Shown here: one piece after another, positions 10,553 through 21,247 of the stretch
How positions within the stretch are numbered: position 1 is the stretch's first letter
Layout of the letters: each line of letters begins with the position of its first letter
NCBI GenBank assembly: GCA_947646735.1
Contig: CANTFK010000994.1
Span: forward strand, 744,001-808,000
Length of the DNA: 64,000 bases
Direction of reading: 5' to 3'
Source of the DNA: Peronospora farinosa
Lineage: Eukaryota; Oomycota; Peronosporomycetes; Peronosporales; Peronosporaceae
Translations under genes and position numbers: made by a program
The notes under the pieces: model-generated
Seen by the model: the letters and a program-made list of their open reading frames with translations, nothing else
Database searches by the model: none
Told to the model about the DNA's origin: nothing

Positions 10553-11692
10553 TTGCTTAAGCCAACGTGCATCTGGATTGATCACTTCAGTTAAACGAGT
10601 GTGTATTCTGTTGCTACTGTACGACATCAATACTTCGGGTGCTTCCAGCAGGATAAAAACAAGTAAGGACTACAGATCGCCGCCGTTATCAGCACCAGTA
10701 GCGGCTTGACCAGACATGCCACCGAGAGCACCACCCGAGCCAAATCTACCTTGACCACCAAAACCTCCAGGACCTCCGGCACCGAAAGATCCGCCTGGTA
10801 TGCCCCCGTTTCCACCAACGCCGTTAAAACCACCTGCACCTCCGTTGCCACCGGGACGTCCGCCAAATCCGCCCATGCCGCCGCCGAATTGACGACCGAG
10901 ACCTCCGGCACCCATTCCTCCGAATTGGCCGGCACCTCCTCCCATTCCTCCGAATTGACCTCCACCAATTCCACCAGCTCCACCAAATGCACCACCGTTA
11001 GCTCCAGCTCCAGAAGCACCAGCACCAGCACCAGCATCACCAACACCGGCACCAGGTCCTCTAGGTGTAGCTCCCACACCGTTGCTAGGTCTGCCGCCAG
11101 GCATCGTCGGAGCGGGAGTCACAGGAGCGCCATTGCCAATTCTGCCGTTGCCTCCCGTCGCTGTACCAGCAGGACCGACACCTCCAGCGCCAGTCATGAG
11201 CCCGTTCGTGGTCCTGCCAGCCGAGCCGAACGCAGCGCCGTTGCCTGCTGCTCCGATGCCAGCACCGAATGCGCCGCCAGCACCGATCTGTCCAGCAGTG
11301 TTGCCCACTTGATTAAAGCCGCCGGCACCACCGCCAAACTGACCAAAGCCACCAGCACCTGCAGCACCACCACCCAGACCGCCACCCAGACCGCCGCCCA
11401 GACCGCCACCCAGACTACTGCCAAATCCATTGCCGCCTCCGTTTGGGCCGCCCATTCCACCGCCAAATCCATTGTTATTGCCCGCACCGAATTGCTCACG
11501 GCCACGTGCCATCGGGCCCATGCGCATATCGCCACGGGGCCTCTGCGCGAAAACATCACCGTTGATGAAAGCCAATGCCGTGATTGCAAGCGTTAGCCGA
11601 GTTGTCATATTGATCAAAGAGGATTAGATTGGAAGAACTGTTACAGCGATTGCAGTGAGAGTTTGAGGTTTGGACAGATAGTTTGAAAGTGA
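10553..11692 (-). repeat. left arm of a 1.14-kb inverted duplication
   Basis: The reverse complement of this block matches 12371-13512 almost base for base. The match covers the upstream 80 bases, the whole glycine-rich gene and about 115 bases of 3' flank. It fades near 10553 (small mismatches around the GATCAATCC/GATCGAATTC difference) and stops at 11692. Confidence 0.9.
10670..11608 (-). CDS. secreted glycine-rich protein, copy 1
   Basis: 312 residues from the ATG at 11608. The first 21 residues (MTTRLTLAITALAFINGDVFA) form a signal peptide with probable cleavage before QRPRGD. The mature part is low-complexity Gly/Ala/Asn/Phe with many GGxGG, GGFG and GQFGG units, as in extracellular or cell-wall glycine-rich proteins; no enzymatic domain is visible. 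The start was chosen because the signal peptide begins there and the other copy shares it. The protein differs from copy 2 by two residues (GGIGG for GGNGG, and AAT for AAA near the C-terminus). Long frames on the opposite strand here are by-products of the GC-rich repetitive coding sequence. Confidence 0.75.
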   Translation of the reverse strand: MTTRLTLAITALAFINGDVFAQRPRGDMRMGPMARGREQFGAGNNNGFGGGMGGPNGGGNGFGSSLGGGLGGGLGGGLGGGAAGAGGFGQFGGGAGGFNQVGNTAGQIGAGGAFGAGIGAAGNGAAFGSAGRTTNGLMTGAGGVGPAGTATGGNGRIGNGAPVTPAPTMPGGRPSNGVGATPRGPGAGVGDAGAGAGASGAGANGGAFGGAGGIGGGQFGGMGGGAGQFGGMGAGGLGRQFGGGMGGFGGRPGGNGGAGGFNGVGGNGGIPGGSFGAGGPGGFGGQGRFGSGGALGGMSGQAATGADNGGDL

Positions 11693-12370
11693 GAGGCTGG
11701 TTAACTCAAGTATGCGTGCTAGTGTCAATACTGCAGAGACTTACCTGTGGCGAGACTAGTTAGAATCTCTCTGTTCAAGCCTATCTCTTAGTCTCTAAAA
11801 AATGTCCATCAAAGCTAGTCGATGGCAATTCTATTTTGCTTTCTCTGACAGACGCTGAACAAGATGCTATACAGTAATTGTAAACGCAATGCACCTCAAT
11901 CACCTCCCACTCTCTTAGGTAAGCTCGGAGCTCCGTACAGCTATCAAAGTTAGATGTTAAGTCACAAGATGTCGTCATGTGATTGAGCTTCCATCGGGTA
12001 CAGCTTGAGCCATCAACATGATTGTCGTATGAGTTCTCTATCTGCTCAGTTACTGTCCACTACAAGCTGGCATACATGTATAGCTGCACTGCCGAATAAA
12101 TGGTTGTTATTCTTGCTTTCATGATCACCTGAGGATACGTGCATCTGTAGCATTCAGATGAAGTAGGTAATAGCATTAGAAGCCAAAAAAGTAGGAAGCG
12201 CTTGTTTCTCGCTCTGCATTGGAATCCCTAAAACTGTCCTCGAAGAGATGCTAATCGACTAGGTTTACTGACTAAGATGATAAGGTGGATGGATAGTAAA
12301 GAGTGAGTGATCTACCCCTAAAGACAACTGACAGGATGACATGGTTCATTCTTTCCAACCTCCCAGATTT
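11693..12370. promoter_or_regulatory. 678-bp spacer between divergent glycine-rich genes
   Basis: Unique sequence between the two inverted arms. With the arms' inner ends it forms the 846-base interval between the two start codons, so both promoters must lie in it or in the roughly 80-base duplicated upstream segments. I see no coding frame with good composition and no exact core promoter. Confidence 0.5.
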
Positions 12371-13512
12371 TCACTTTCAAACTATCTGTCCAAACCTCAA
12401 ACTCTCACTGCAATCGCTGTAACAGTTCTTCCAATCCAATCCTCTTTGATCAATATGACAACTCGGCTAACGCTTGCAATCACGGCATTGGCTTTCATCA
12501 ACGGTGATGTTTTCGCGCAGAGGCCCCGTGGCGATATGCGCATGGGCCCGATGGCACGTGGTCGTGAGCAATTCGGTGCGGGCAATAACAATGGATTTGG
12601 CGGTGGAATGGGCGGCCCAAACGGAGGCGGCAATGGATTTGGCAGTAGTCTGGGTGGCGGTCTGGGCGGCGGTCTGGGTGGCGGTCTGGGTGGTGGTGCT
12701 GCAGGTGCTGGTGGCTTTGGTCAGTTTGGCGGTGGTGCCGGCGGCTTTAATCAAGTGGGCAACACTGCTGGACAGATCGGTGCTGGCGGCGCATTCGGTG
12801 CTGGCATCGGAGCAGCAGGCAACGGCGCTGCGTTCGGCTCGGCTGGCAGGACCACGAACGGGCTCATGACTGGCGCTGGAGGTGTCGGTCCTGCTGGTAC
12901 AGCGACGGGAGGCAACGGCAGAATTGGCAATGGTGCTCCTGTGACTCCCGCTCCGACGATGCCTGGCGGCAGACCTAGCAACGGTGTGGGAGCTACACCT
13001 AGAGGACCTGGTGCCGGTGTTGGTGATGCTGGTGCTGGTGCTGGTGCTTCTGGAGCTGGAGCTAACGGTGGTGCATTTGGTGGAGCTGGTGGAAATGGTG
13101 GAGGTCAATTCGGAGGAATGGGAGGAGGTGCCGGCCAATTCGGAGGAATGGGTGCCGGAGGTCTCGGTCGTCAATTCGGCGGCGGCATGGGCGGATTTGG
13201 CGGACGTCCCGGTGGCAACGGAGGTGCAGGTGGTTTTAACGGCGTTGGTGGAAACGGGGGCATACCAGGCGGATCTTTCGGTGCCGGAGGTCCTGGAGGT
13301 TTTGGTGGTCAAGGCAGATTTGGCTCGGGTGGTGCTCTCGGTGGCATGTCTGGTCAAGCCGCTGCTGGTGCTGATAACGGCGGCGATCTGTAGTCCTTAC
13401 TTGTTTTTATCCTGCTGGAAGCACCCGAAGTATTGATGTCGTACAGTAGCAACAGAATACACACTCGTTTAACTGAAGGGATCGAATTCAGATGCACGTT
13501 TGGTGTAAGCAA
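12371..13512 (+). repeat. right arm of the 1.14-kb inverted duplication
   Basis: Matches the reverse complement of 10553-11692. Homology begins at CACTTTCAAACTATCTG and runs past the stop codon into the 3' flank, to about 13512. Confidence 0.9.
12455..13393 (+). CDS. secreted glycine-rich protein, copy 2
   Basis: 312 residues, same length and signal peptide as copy 1, and transcribed away from it. An in-frame ATG lies upstream at 12341. It is outside the duplicated segment, and starting there would bury the signal peptide, so 12455 is preferred. Function is unknown; composition suggests an extracellular matrix or wall protein. The near identity of the copies points to recent duplication or continuing gene conversion between the arms. 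Confidence 0.75.
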   Translation: MTTRLTLAITALAFINGDVFAQRPRGDMRMGPMARGREQFGAGNNNGFGGGMGGPNGGGNGFGSSLGGGLGGGLGGGLGGGAAGAGGFGQFGGGAGGFNQVGNTAGQIGAGGAFGAGIGAAGNGAAFGSAGRTTNGLMTGAGGVGPAGTATGGNGRIGNGAPVTPAPTMPGGRPSNGVGATPRGPGAGVGDAGAGAGASGAGANGGAFGGAGGNGGGQFGGMGGGAGQFGGMGAGGLGRQFGGGMGGFGGRPGGNGGAGGFNGVGGNGGIPGGSFGAGGPGGFGGQGRFGSGGALGGMSGQAAAGADNGGDL

Positions 13513-14715
13513 TACGATGATGCATTAGACTTAAGCTATGGCATTGTTATGACAAATCATCACACTCAGACCGACAGACAATAGAGGCTGCGTTCAAGAT
13601 GGTACAACAATTGTGGCGTCATGTAATGAAACGCCATGCTGTCTACTTTAGCGATATCAATCTCAGAGGGTAAACCTCCACTCCCTTTCAGTACTAGCCA
13701 CGGTTGAGCTTTCGTGAAAATGTTCTCTTGATTTAGAAAAGCTTTTGTCCATTGTGATCGTTTTCTCCTCTGCATTGAAGTTCTACATCGCTTAAAGCGT
13801 TCGTTCATCTTTCGATTTTGCTTCCATCATGATGTGGTAGGCTCGTAATGTTAAGGACTTTTCGAGCTCTCTCAAGCTCGCAATGCTTCCACCTCGTATT
13901 TCATACTGAAATCTTGAATGAAGCATCGACGCCTTCAAATGACCCTCGGAATAGGTGCACTTGGTTGTTGCGTTTACAAGCTCAATGATAGTGATTGTAT
14001 TAGAACGCCGCTGTGATGACCGTCGGTTTGGAGGACGAAGTAGCAGAACCAAAGGGAGCGAAGGTTTGTCGTTGCAAGTGCTTGATGAGGAGGGTGTGTA
14101 TACACTGCCTGAGCTCATGACGAGGTTACGTCCACCGCAGAATGAACTTGACCGCTGACTACTGCACACCCTTTCCAATGAGACGTAACGTTGGATGGTG
14201 TACGACGATGATAATTCGCGCATGGTTGCTGGGAATGCGACAAAAAATGCGGGATCGACTTCCGTCTTGGGCTGTTCACCTCGTTTGCTGAAAATAAAGT
14301 TCTGTCGGCGTGACTTCCAACCAGATCCAGGAGCTCAAACGGGAGAAATCGTATACAATGGCGAAGAAGACAACGACCAAACTTTGCATGACAGCGAAAT
14401 GACCGTGATATATCCGTTGGACCAAAGCGTAGCGTAGTGAGCCGCAAGTCTCGTCGTGGCGATTTCTTGGCCCAAAGTCCACTAGCATAAAATTAGGTGG
14501 TATTGTGCTGCCGAAGATGCAATCAAGCAAGTCAACTACTTCCGACACTTTTTCTGGTATGCGCACGGGCGGCACCACTGCAAAAGGAGACCCACCAACA
14601 GTAACCAGAGCCAGAAAAGGCGGAAGGAACACTACTCATTAGCCCATAGCACCCCGCAAATTCGCAACGATAGACAGCGAAGCTTTAGCCAGTATAGGAT
14701 CAACCACTACCAACT
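13513..14715. other. region with no recognisable gene
   Basis: Overlapping frames of 60-143 codons exist on the - strand (14632-14276, 14447-14115, 14223-13792, 13808-13566). Some have plausible composition (for example ALVTVGGSPFAVVPPVRIPE near 14600 and a charged RELEKSLTLRAYHIMMEAKS near 13850). Together they could be remnants of one broken minus-strand gene, but the frame changes repeatedly and I recognise no domain. The last bases (GAAGC, 14716-14720) are the target site of Element 1. Confidence 0.3.
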
Positions 14716-14720
14716 GAAGC

Positions 14721-15317
14721 TATAATAGGGTATCTAGTTACACGTAAACATTAAGTAATATACTTCATGTTTGGTCTAAAAGTATCCATGATTACTTTTG
14801 ACCTGTCACTTGGGTGCGATACACAAATGTGATCCACCCTCGTGAATGTGATATCCATTGATGAATTCACATGAGAAGGGATGACGCTAGCTGAAGCTAG
14901 GCATCACGACGTCTCAGAAGGACGTCAGTTGCGATCTTAAATCTAGATTTAAGATCATGCGACAGGATACGCTTCTAAAGAGTCGCGTATCCGATCTATA
15001 TATATATATAGCCAATCAGTAGTTAAATATATATTTAGTTATAATTAATTAAATATATCTCAGTCCTGAATTTACTTAAACATACACACCACGCACGAGA
15101 AGTTGAAAGACTTCTGCGTGACGTCGGTGTTTTAGTGTTAAGAAGTTCGTTGCACTCTCGCTTAAGCGAGAGGAAACTGGTGGTACGACTGCTTAAGCAG
15201 TCGACAACCTCCCAACCACCCTCGCACGCGAAGGTAAGACGTTATAACCGCTTCCTCGCTTGTGCATAAGGTGTGTGCTCGTAGTACGAGGCAACTTCAT
15301 AGAAGTGCCCGTCTACA
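14721..15317 (+). repeat. Element 1 5' LTR
   Basis: 597 bases ending GTCTACA. It contains several strong inverted repeats: a 24-base perfect palindrome at 14933-14956, CTCTCGCTTAAGCGAGAG and CGACTGCTTAAGCAGTCG around 15155-15205, and a (TA)n run at 14997-15010 that may include the TATA region. The main differences from the 3' LTR are the first six bases and two single substitutions. Confidence 0.92.
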
Positions 15318-15335
15318 CTTGGTATCACTAGTAGT
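15318..15335 (+). other. Element 1 primer binding site
   Basis: Two bases after the 5' LTR lies TGGTATCACTAG. The TGG start and position mark it as a tRNA primer-binding site; TGGTATCA resembles initiator-Met type sites, but I cannot name the tRNA. Confidence 0.6.
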
Positions 15336-15361
15336 CCTTCCCACGACCCGTCTCTCTGAGC

Positions 15362-16458
15362 GTGCGTGTGGTTGACATGGTCCTCAATATGGACTGGAGT
15401 GACTTCCCTCACCTCTCCCAACATCATAGGGAGTTGGCAGAGCATATGGCGCAGGGACTTGGTGAACAAGCCCTGGTCAATCTCTTGCATTGTCCTCTTG
15501 AGCAACATGTTGCTCAGTTGAGCAATCTGAGGCGTTTGTGCTCGGACAGCGTAGAAACGCGTCCGAGGTAAACAGCCAAGCCACCGCTGAGTCCATCACT
15601 AAGACTCAGGATGAGCTTAGGCTTGAGCAGGCACGTAATGAGGCGCTCAACAGAACTGTTGAGACGCTCTCTGCCCGGCCTGCTCAATTGAGGCCCATTC
15701 GGATGGACCCTCCGAAGGTCGATGGAACTAGCCCTCACACGATTGTTCACTGGCTATTAGCAGTGGAGCAATGTGGAGTGGCGCAGCTCATCGAAGACGA
15801 CACCAGAATGGTATCGTATGCCATGTCCAACTTGCGTGACAAAGCGTCAGAGTGGGCATACTCTGCGCTCATGGCAAACGCTGATGCGTTTCCATCATGG
15901 TCAGTCTTTAAAGGCAAAGATTCGCGCCATGTATCAGCCGCCTAACAACGAAGTGTTGCTTATGGCGCGCTTCTTTGGAGCACGACAGGCGAAACGCTCT
16001 CTGCAAGAGTTTGTGCAGGGATGCGTTCGCTGTCGGCATCCATTAATGGGGAACCGATACCAGAGCGTATCAAGGTGGCCACGTTCATGAATGGACGTAG
16101 GCACGGCCCATCGCGTCAGGTCCATTTTACAAAAGTGACAGCGACGATGGAAGAGACAATTGACATTGCCATAATTGAGGAGCAATCCTACAACAGCACC
16201 TCGGCGACAGCCTCTTACAGTCCTTCAACCGAGAAGTCTGATGCCACTCCTATGGATTTAGGCAATGCAGATGTGATCTACTACAAGTGCGGCAAGCGAG
16301 GCCATATGATGGCTCGCTGCTATGCCAAAGTAGCTGCTGGTGCTAAGGCAGCCAGCAAAAGGTCGCCCAACACGAAGGGAGGTGCGAAAAACCAGCGTGC
16401 ACGACGCACGAGTTCAGCACCTGCCCAAGATGGGTCGGGAAATGCGGGAGCGCAGTAG
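15362..16458 (+). pseudogene. gag: Element 1 gag, frameshifted
   Basis: Gag-like sequence spread over several frames: an N-terminal piece (15362-15571), a capsid-like piece (15538-15945, with IRMDPPKVDGTSP and MVSYAMSNLRDKASEW) and a C-terminal piece (16021-16458). The zinc knuckle reads YYKCGKRGHMMARC, with the first cysteine of CX2C lost. Gag normally forms the virus-like particle and binds element RNA. At least two frameshifts and the damaged knuckle suggest it is inactive. Confidence 0.75.
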
Positions 16459-16508
16459 GGGCGGGATGCCCTACTGTCGCGGACTCTGAAGTTACCCCTA
16501 AGTTCAGA

Positions 16509-19355
16509 GTGATCGAACAAATGGGTAGCATAGTCCCTGAGGTTCCGAAAGGTCGGACCTCAATTCTTTTGGTCTATAGCGCTCGAGTACGAGGCTATGA
16601 CCAAGTGATGACCCTTCTAGTGGATTCGGGTGCATCACAAAACTTTGTGAAACTCGCGGCTCTAAAAAAGAGACCGGCGAGTTATGAGTCGCTTTGCCAG
16701 GATGGCAAGCGAGAAGAGGCGATCGTTCGTTTAGCGAACGGCGCGCTCGTCAAATCGGAGGGAGTTCAAGTTGAACTCGCCTTCAGTTTCAGTGACTTCT
16801 CTTGTAGAGAGAAGTTCACAGTGCTAGGTATGGAGAGTCCATATCACCTCATCCTAGGCATGCCTTGGTTGGCTAAACACCAACCATGGATAGACTGGCG
16901 TACACGCACAGTCGCTAGCTCTACGCTAGACACCGGAAAGGATGTGCTCTTGCGAGAGGCTTATGTGGCTGATGCTGTGTCCAACACAGTCGAGGGTGCG
17001 ATGACGGTATGTCAATCGACACCAGAAACTACCCAGCTCGAAAGGAGTGGTGTAGTTGGAAGTGCACTGGCGGAAAGCCAGGTGACACATATTCCTACCC
17101 AGGTCGAAGAGACTGGTGTAGTGAATGGGGCGATGACAGGTAGTCATGCGTCCAATGGTCCTGCACAGAGCCGAGAGCCTGTGGCAGTTGATGGTGGGTT
17201 GACAGGAAGTCAAGCGCCACAAGAACCGGCACAGAGCCAAGAGCCTGGTGCGGTTGGAAGGAGTGCGTTAGCTGAGATAGCAACGACACCTTCTTCCAGT
17301 TCAAAGGTCGTGGTGACTCGAAGAACGAGCACCAGACGTATTAAGACGATCAAGGGCACGTCGAAACGAGTGACTCTTGGATCAGTCTCGGTCCAAGAGG
17401 ACGGACCTACGAACGAGTTGTTCGAGGCCGTCGAAGACAAAATGCCGGAGGCATCCTCAGTTGAGGTGCTCCAACTTGTCTTGGCATCTGCCGAGGAGAT
17501 AGTAAATCTCTCGGAGATGACGTGGGATCTGTTCCTGTCCGAACTAAAGGAAGGAAAGATCCACGAGATAGTCGCACCAGTTCCAGAAGAGAACGTGGTG
17601 GACTGTTGCTCTTCATCCACAATGGATGAGAGCGTCTTGGAGACCGACAAAAAGAAACGGTTCGCTGCTCAAGGCTGGGATGCCTTGAAGGACAGCCCGT
17701 TCTATGATGTTTTGTGGAAACACCGTGATGTGTTTCGAGCAGAAGTGCCGAGCCGCCTAGCGGCCGATAGGGGCATCAGGCACGAAATTGACCTGAAGCC
17801 TGGCACCAAGTATTGTGTGACCAGGAAATGGCCGTTGCCGAAGGAACAAGTCGATTACATCGATGAGTTCTTCGACAAGCGAGCTAAGGCGGGACATGTA
17901 CGTGAGAGCAAGTCGACTCACTGCAGCCCGACCTTCTGTGTGCGTAAAGCAACAGGTGGATGGCGCGTGGTTCACGCTTATAATAAGCTGAACACGGCCA
18001 CCATTCCAGCTCAAACGCCGATCCCGCGGAAAGATGTTTTGTTGAATTCCATGGGAAAGTCAGCTATCTTTTCCGCGTTGGATCTGAAGGATGGATACTA
18101 TCAGGTTCTCATGAGAGATACCGATGTAGCCAAAACGGCAGTTAGCACCCCAAGCGGTATGCTGTGGGAGTGGCTTGTGATGCCACAAGGGTTGAAAAAT
18201 GCTTCGGCAACATTCAACCGAGTAGTGGCTCACGTGATGCGTCAGCACCGTGCCTACGCGCCCCATTACTTTGACGATGTATTCGTGCATAGTAGGGCGG
18301 AGGACGGTCTGAGCGCGATAGAGTCACACAAGCGTCATTTAGACGCTGTGTTGCAGACTCTGGGTGACGCCCAATTATACGTGAACTTGCAAAAGTGCGT
18401 AATAGGGGTCCCCGAGATACCGGTACTGGGCTGCATCGTAGGTGCACATGGTGTACGAGCAGACCCAGAAAAGGTAAAGGCTGGAAAGGAATGTCCAGTC
18501 CCACGACATGTGAAGGATCTGCGCCAATTCCTTGGACTCGCTAATTACTTGCATAAGTACAGCAAGAATTATGCGGAGGAAACTAAGCCATTGTCTGACC
18601 TTTTGAAAAAGGATACAGAATGGACTTGGTCAAAGGAGCAAGAAGATGCGTTCACATCAGTGAAGCAATCTCTTGTGGAGGCACCGGTCTTGGCATTGCC
18701 AGACGCGGATAAGCCTTTTAGCGTTGTCTGCGATGCAAGAAATTTTGCAATCGGCAGCGCGCTCATGCAGAAGGATGACAACGGCGTTGACCGTGTCATT
18801 TCTTATCAGTCTCGGCTTTTGAAAGCAGCAAAGCTGAATTACCCTGTGCATGACAAGGAGCTACTTTCCATTAAGTATGCCCTTGTGAAGTTTCGGGTGC
18901 ACCTCTTGGGCAACGAACCTTTTGTGGTTTATACGGATCATGCATCACTGCGGACCGCTATAAATTCACCGCACCTCTCGCCGAGAATGGCGAGATGGCT
19001 AACATTCTTCTCTGAATTTAATTTCAAAGTTGAATATAAGCCGGGTAAGTCGAATGTCTTGGCTGACGCGTTATCGCGCAGACCAGACTTCGAGGCAAGA
19101 CACCAGGATAGTGTGTCTCGTGTGACAGCACAAGTTGAGTCGTCAACATTGGCAGCCATGAAGGCCTACCATGTGACGAGCTCAATGGCCTCCGATATAA
19201 AGGAGTGTTACAGTCAGGACGAACATTGTCGCCTGCTGTTGAATCATTATAGTGGACGAAAGGTTAACCTTCCGTCGCACCTCAAAGCAAACTATATCGC
19301 TTTAGTTACAGTGATGGCCTGTTATGGCATCAACTGTCACCCTGTGATCCCTTGA
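16509..19355 (+). CDS. pol: Element 1 pol: protease - reverse transcriptase - RNase H
   Basis: A 948-codon open frame. The aspartic protease motif LLVDSGASQNFV lies at residues 37-48. A low-complexity spacer with three or four degenerate repeats of about 23 residues (…SQxPxEPAQSQEPGAVG…) follows at about 17040-17270. RT shows KATGGWRVVHAYNKLN, LDLKDGYYQVLM, MPQGLKNASATFNRV and the catalytic YFDD (FDD codons about 18270-18278). RNase H shows VVCDARNFAIGSALMQ, HDKELLSIKYAL, YTDHASLR and NVLADALSRR. The frame ends after a frameshift in the region that should lead into the integrase zinc finger. The start follows broken gag; the real protein was presumably made as Gag-Pol. Confidence 0.9.
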   Translation: MIEQMGSIVPEVPKGRTSILLVYSARVRGYDQVMTLLVDSGASQNFVKLAALKKRPASYESLCQDGKREEAIVRLANGALVKSEGVQVELAFSFSDFSCREKFTVLGMESPYHLILGMPWLAKHQPWIDWRTRTVASSTLDTGKDVLLREAYVADAVSNTVEGAMTVCQSTPETTQLERSGVVGSALAESQVTHIPTQVEETGVVNGAMTGSHASNGPAQSREPVAVDGGLTGSQAPQEPAQSQEPGAVGRSALAEIATTPSSSSKVVVTRRTSTRRIKTIKGTSKRVTLGSVSVQEDGPTNELFEAVEDKMPEASSVEVLQLVLASAEEIVNLSEMTWDLFLSELKEGKIHEIVAPVPEENVVDCCSSSTMDESVLETDKKKRFAAQGWDALKDSPFYDVLWKHRDVFRAEVPSRLAADRGIRHEIDLKPGTKYCVTRKWPLPKEQVDYIDEFFDKRAKAGHVRESKSTHCSPTFCVRKATGGWRVVHAYNKLNTATIPAQTPIPRKDVLLNSMGKSAIFSALDLKDGYYQVLMRDTDVAKTAVSTPSGMLWEWLVMPQGLKNASATFNRVVAHVMRQHRAYAPHYFDDVFVHSRAEDGLSAIESHKRHLDAVLQTLGDAQLYVNLQKCVIGVPEIPVLGCIVGAHGVRADPEKVKAGKECPVPRHVKDLRQFLGLANYLHKYSKNYAEETKPLSDLLKKDTEWTWSKEQEDAFTSVKQSLVEAPVLALPDADKPFSVVCDARNFAIGSALMQKDDNGVDRVISYQSRLLKAAKLNYPVHDKELLSIKYALVKFRVHLLGNEPFVVYTDHASLRTAINSPHLSPRMARWLTFFSEFNFKVEYKPGKSNVLADALSRRPDFEARHQDSVSRVTAQVESSTLAAMKAYHVTSSMASDIKECYSQDEHCRLLLNHYSGRKVNLPSHLKANYIALVTVMACYGINCHPVIP

Positions 19356-20572
19356 GAAATTATGTCCCTCATGACACAGATCTCAAGCTGATGATACTTC
19401 ACGAGTGCCATGATGCGCCATCTAGTGGGCATCTGGGCAGTGAAAAGACATTCTTACGAGTGTCAGAGGAATTTTGGTGGACCCATCTATATCGGTGAGT
19501 GGCCAACTATATTCTCTATTGCAAAGAGTGTCAGCGCATAAAGCCTGCACCTTCGAACAGTGCGCCACTGAAGCCACTGCCGATTCCAACTGAATGTTGG
19601 AAGTCGGTCAGTTTGGACTTCATGTTTGGCTTACCGCCTGACCATAAAGGCAGGACGGGACTCGTCGTCTTTGTAGACAGACTGAGCAAGATGGTGCATT
19701 TGGCACCATGTAGCACCAAGATCTCAGGAAAAGAGGCTGCCCTCTTGTTTCTGGATCACGTGTATCGACGACACGGGATGCCCGAGTCCATAGTATCGGA
19801 CCGGGATCCGCGTTTTACGTCGGGTTTTTGGCGTCATGTGTTCGAGCTGCTGGGTAGCAAGCTCCACATGTCAACCGCTGATCGTCCCCAGACCGATGGC
19901 CAAACAGAACGGGCCAATCGAGTCGTGGCGGATGTGTTGCGTACAATAGCGACTCCTAAAGAATGGAGCAAGCAATTGCCATTCGTGGAGTTCGCTATTA
20001 ATAAAAGTGTTCACGCCAGTACGGGTGAAACACCGTTTTACAGTAACGGACTGCGTCATCCTCGAACGCCAGTCTCGTTTGTACGCAGCCCGAGTCTTAG
20101 TGAGGGAGGGCCCCTCACTTCGCTCGGTGCGAATGCCAAAGAGGGCCAAGGTTGCCCTAGTGGCACTGCTAATTTAGCAGTAGTCATGTCACCTATAGGT
20201 GTCACAGAGGAGGCACTGCAAGAAATGCCAGTGCTCCTTGATGATGACACTATAGTGTTGTCAACAGCGTCGACCCATGAACGACCTCTTGGAGGCGTCA
20301 TAGGCGAGCTGGATGCTAAAAGCGTGAGCGAAGCTCAGCGCTTTGTGGATGAGCGATTAGCCATCACACGTAAAGTCCGTGACGCGATGGAAAGCGCACA
20401 GGACAAGCAAAAACAATATGCAGACCAGCATGGTCGCAAAAACAATGAACACTTTAGTGTTGGGGACAAAGTGCTATTAAGTACTGCTACCCTACCTAAA
20501 CATGCAATTTCTGTACTACCTGGTGGTACTACTAAGCTATTTCCCCGATTCATTGGGCCCTTTACAGGTTAG
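19356..20572 (+). pseudogene. Element 1 integrase, broken upstream
   Basis: The HHCC zinc finger is split. LHECHDAPSSGHLGSEKTFL is readable in 19380-19460, an in-frame TGA follows at about 19496, and YCKECQRIKP resumes the frame. The catalytic core has the D,D,E residues in SLDFMFGLP, SDRDPRFTSGFW and DGQTERANR. A linker of about 130 residues leads toward the C-terminal GPF motif, where a frameshift at about 20570 moves into the next frame. Confidence 0.85.
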
Positions 20573-20574
20573 AG

Positions 20575-21247
20575 ACCTAGATTATAGGATCACTCTCCCA
20601 CCGTATATGAAGACGCACCCCGTATTCTACGTGGGTCGTCTGAAACGGTATGTTGATCCAGAAGAGATCACATATCCACATCGGTCTAACGAGACCGATG
20701 GTGACGTCGACTGTGAGTCGAGCGTCGCGGCCGATCAGGCGAAGGGGAAGGTGAACGACTTCCCGTATACGAGGGGGATGACAGAGGGATCGGTGATCGA
20801 GAAGGACTTCGCGCTTGACGCGGGTCTCTCATCACCAGTAGCTCTAGGATGTCCAAACGGGTCTTCAGGCGGTCATACTTCTGACGGTCTCTCGCCCTCA
20901 CATCACGCTGCTCCGAGTTCAGTCGCAGGCTGAGTCCGTCACCTGCGCTGAAGAGGACTCAGCCTGCGACTGAACAACAGCAGGGTAGGCAGCCGCGAGT
21001 AGATGGGCGTAATCACCACTCCTATCGGGCGCCACCTGTGTTGGTGGACACGGATGGGAACACGCGCTTCCTTGTTGGAAGGCTGTTGGCCCACCGGTTT
21101 GTGAAACGAAAGCTCCAAATCCTTGTCCAGTGGAAGGGTTACCCAACGAGTTTTGACTCGTGGGAGCCTGTGGACGCTTTGCGCGTTGACGTGCCTGGGC
21201 TGGTGGCTGCTTATGTGAAGCAGCACCAGCTGTCTTCTTTCTGCTAG
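20575..21247 (+). pseudogene. Element 1 integrase C-terminus and chromodomain
   Basis: After the frameshift the sequence reads DYRITLPPYMKTHPVFYVGR (usual integrase C-terminal motif). It then passes a stop at 20933 and continues in a third frame (21038-21247) as a chromodomain: TRFLVGRLLAHRF, LQILVQWKGYPTSFDSWEP. Chromodomains on Gypsy integrases steer insertion to marked chromatin. The stops and frame changes make this a remnant. It overlaps the antisense frame on the other strand. Confidence 0.8.

Noticed and set aside
10706..11596. 296-codon Thr/Ser-rich frame opposite the glycine-rich gene (also 13357-12467) and other long shadow frames
   Set aside because: They arise from the GGN-rich codon pattern read on the other strand or in another frame; none has a signal peptide or domain, while the glycine-rich frame has both a signal peptide and matching copies.
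12341..12454. Upstream in-frame ATG for glycine-rich copy 2
   Set aside because: Lies outside the duplicated arm, has no counterpart in copy 1, and would bury the signal peptide.
13566..14632. A single minus-strand gene in the gap before Element 1
   Set aside because: The frames change at least three times without convincing introns, and no family could be recognised; reported only as an unassigned region.
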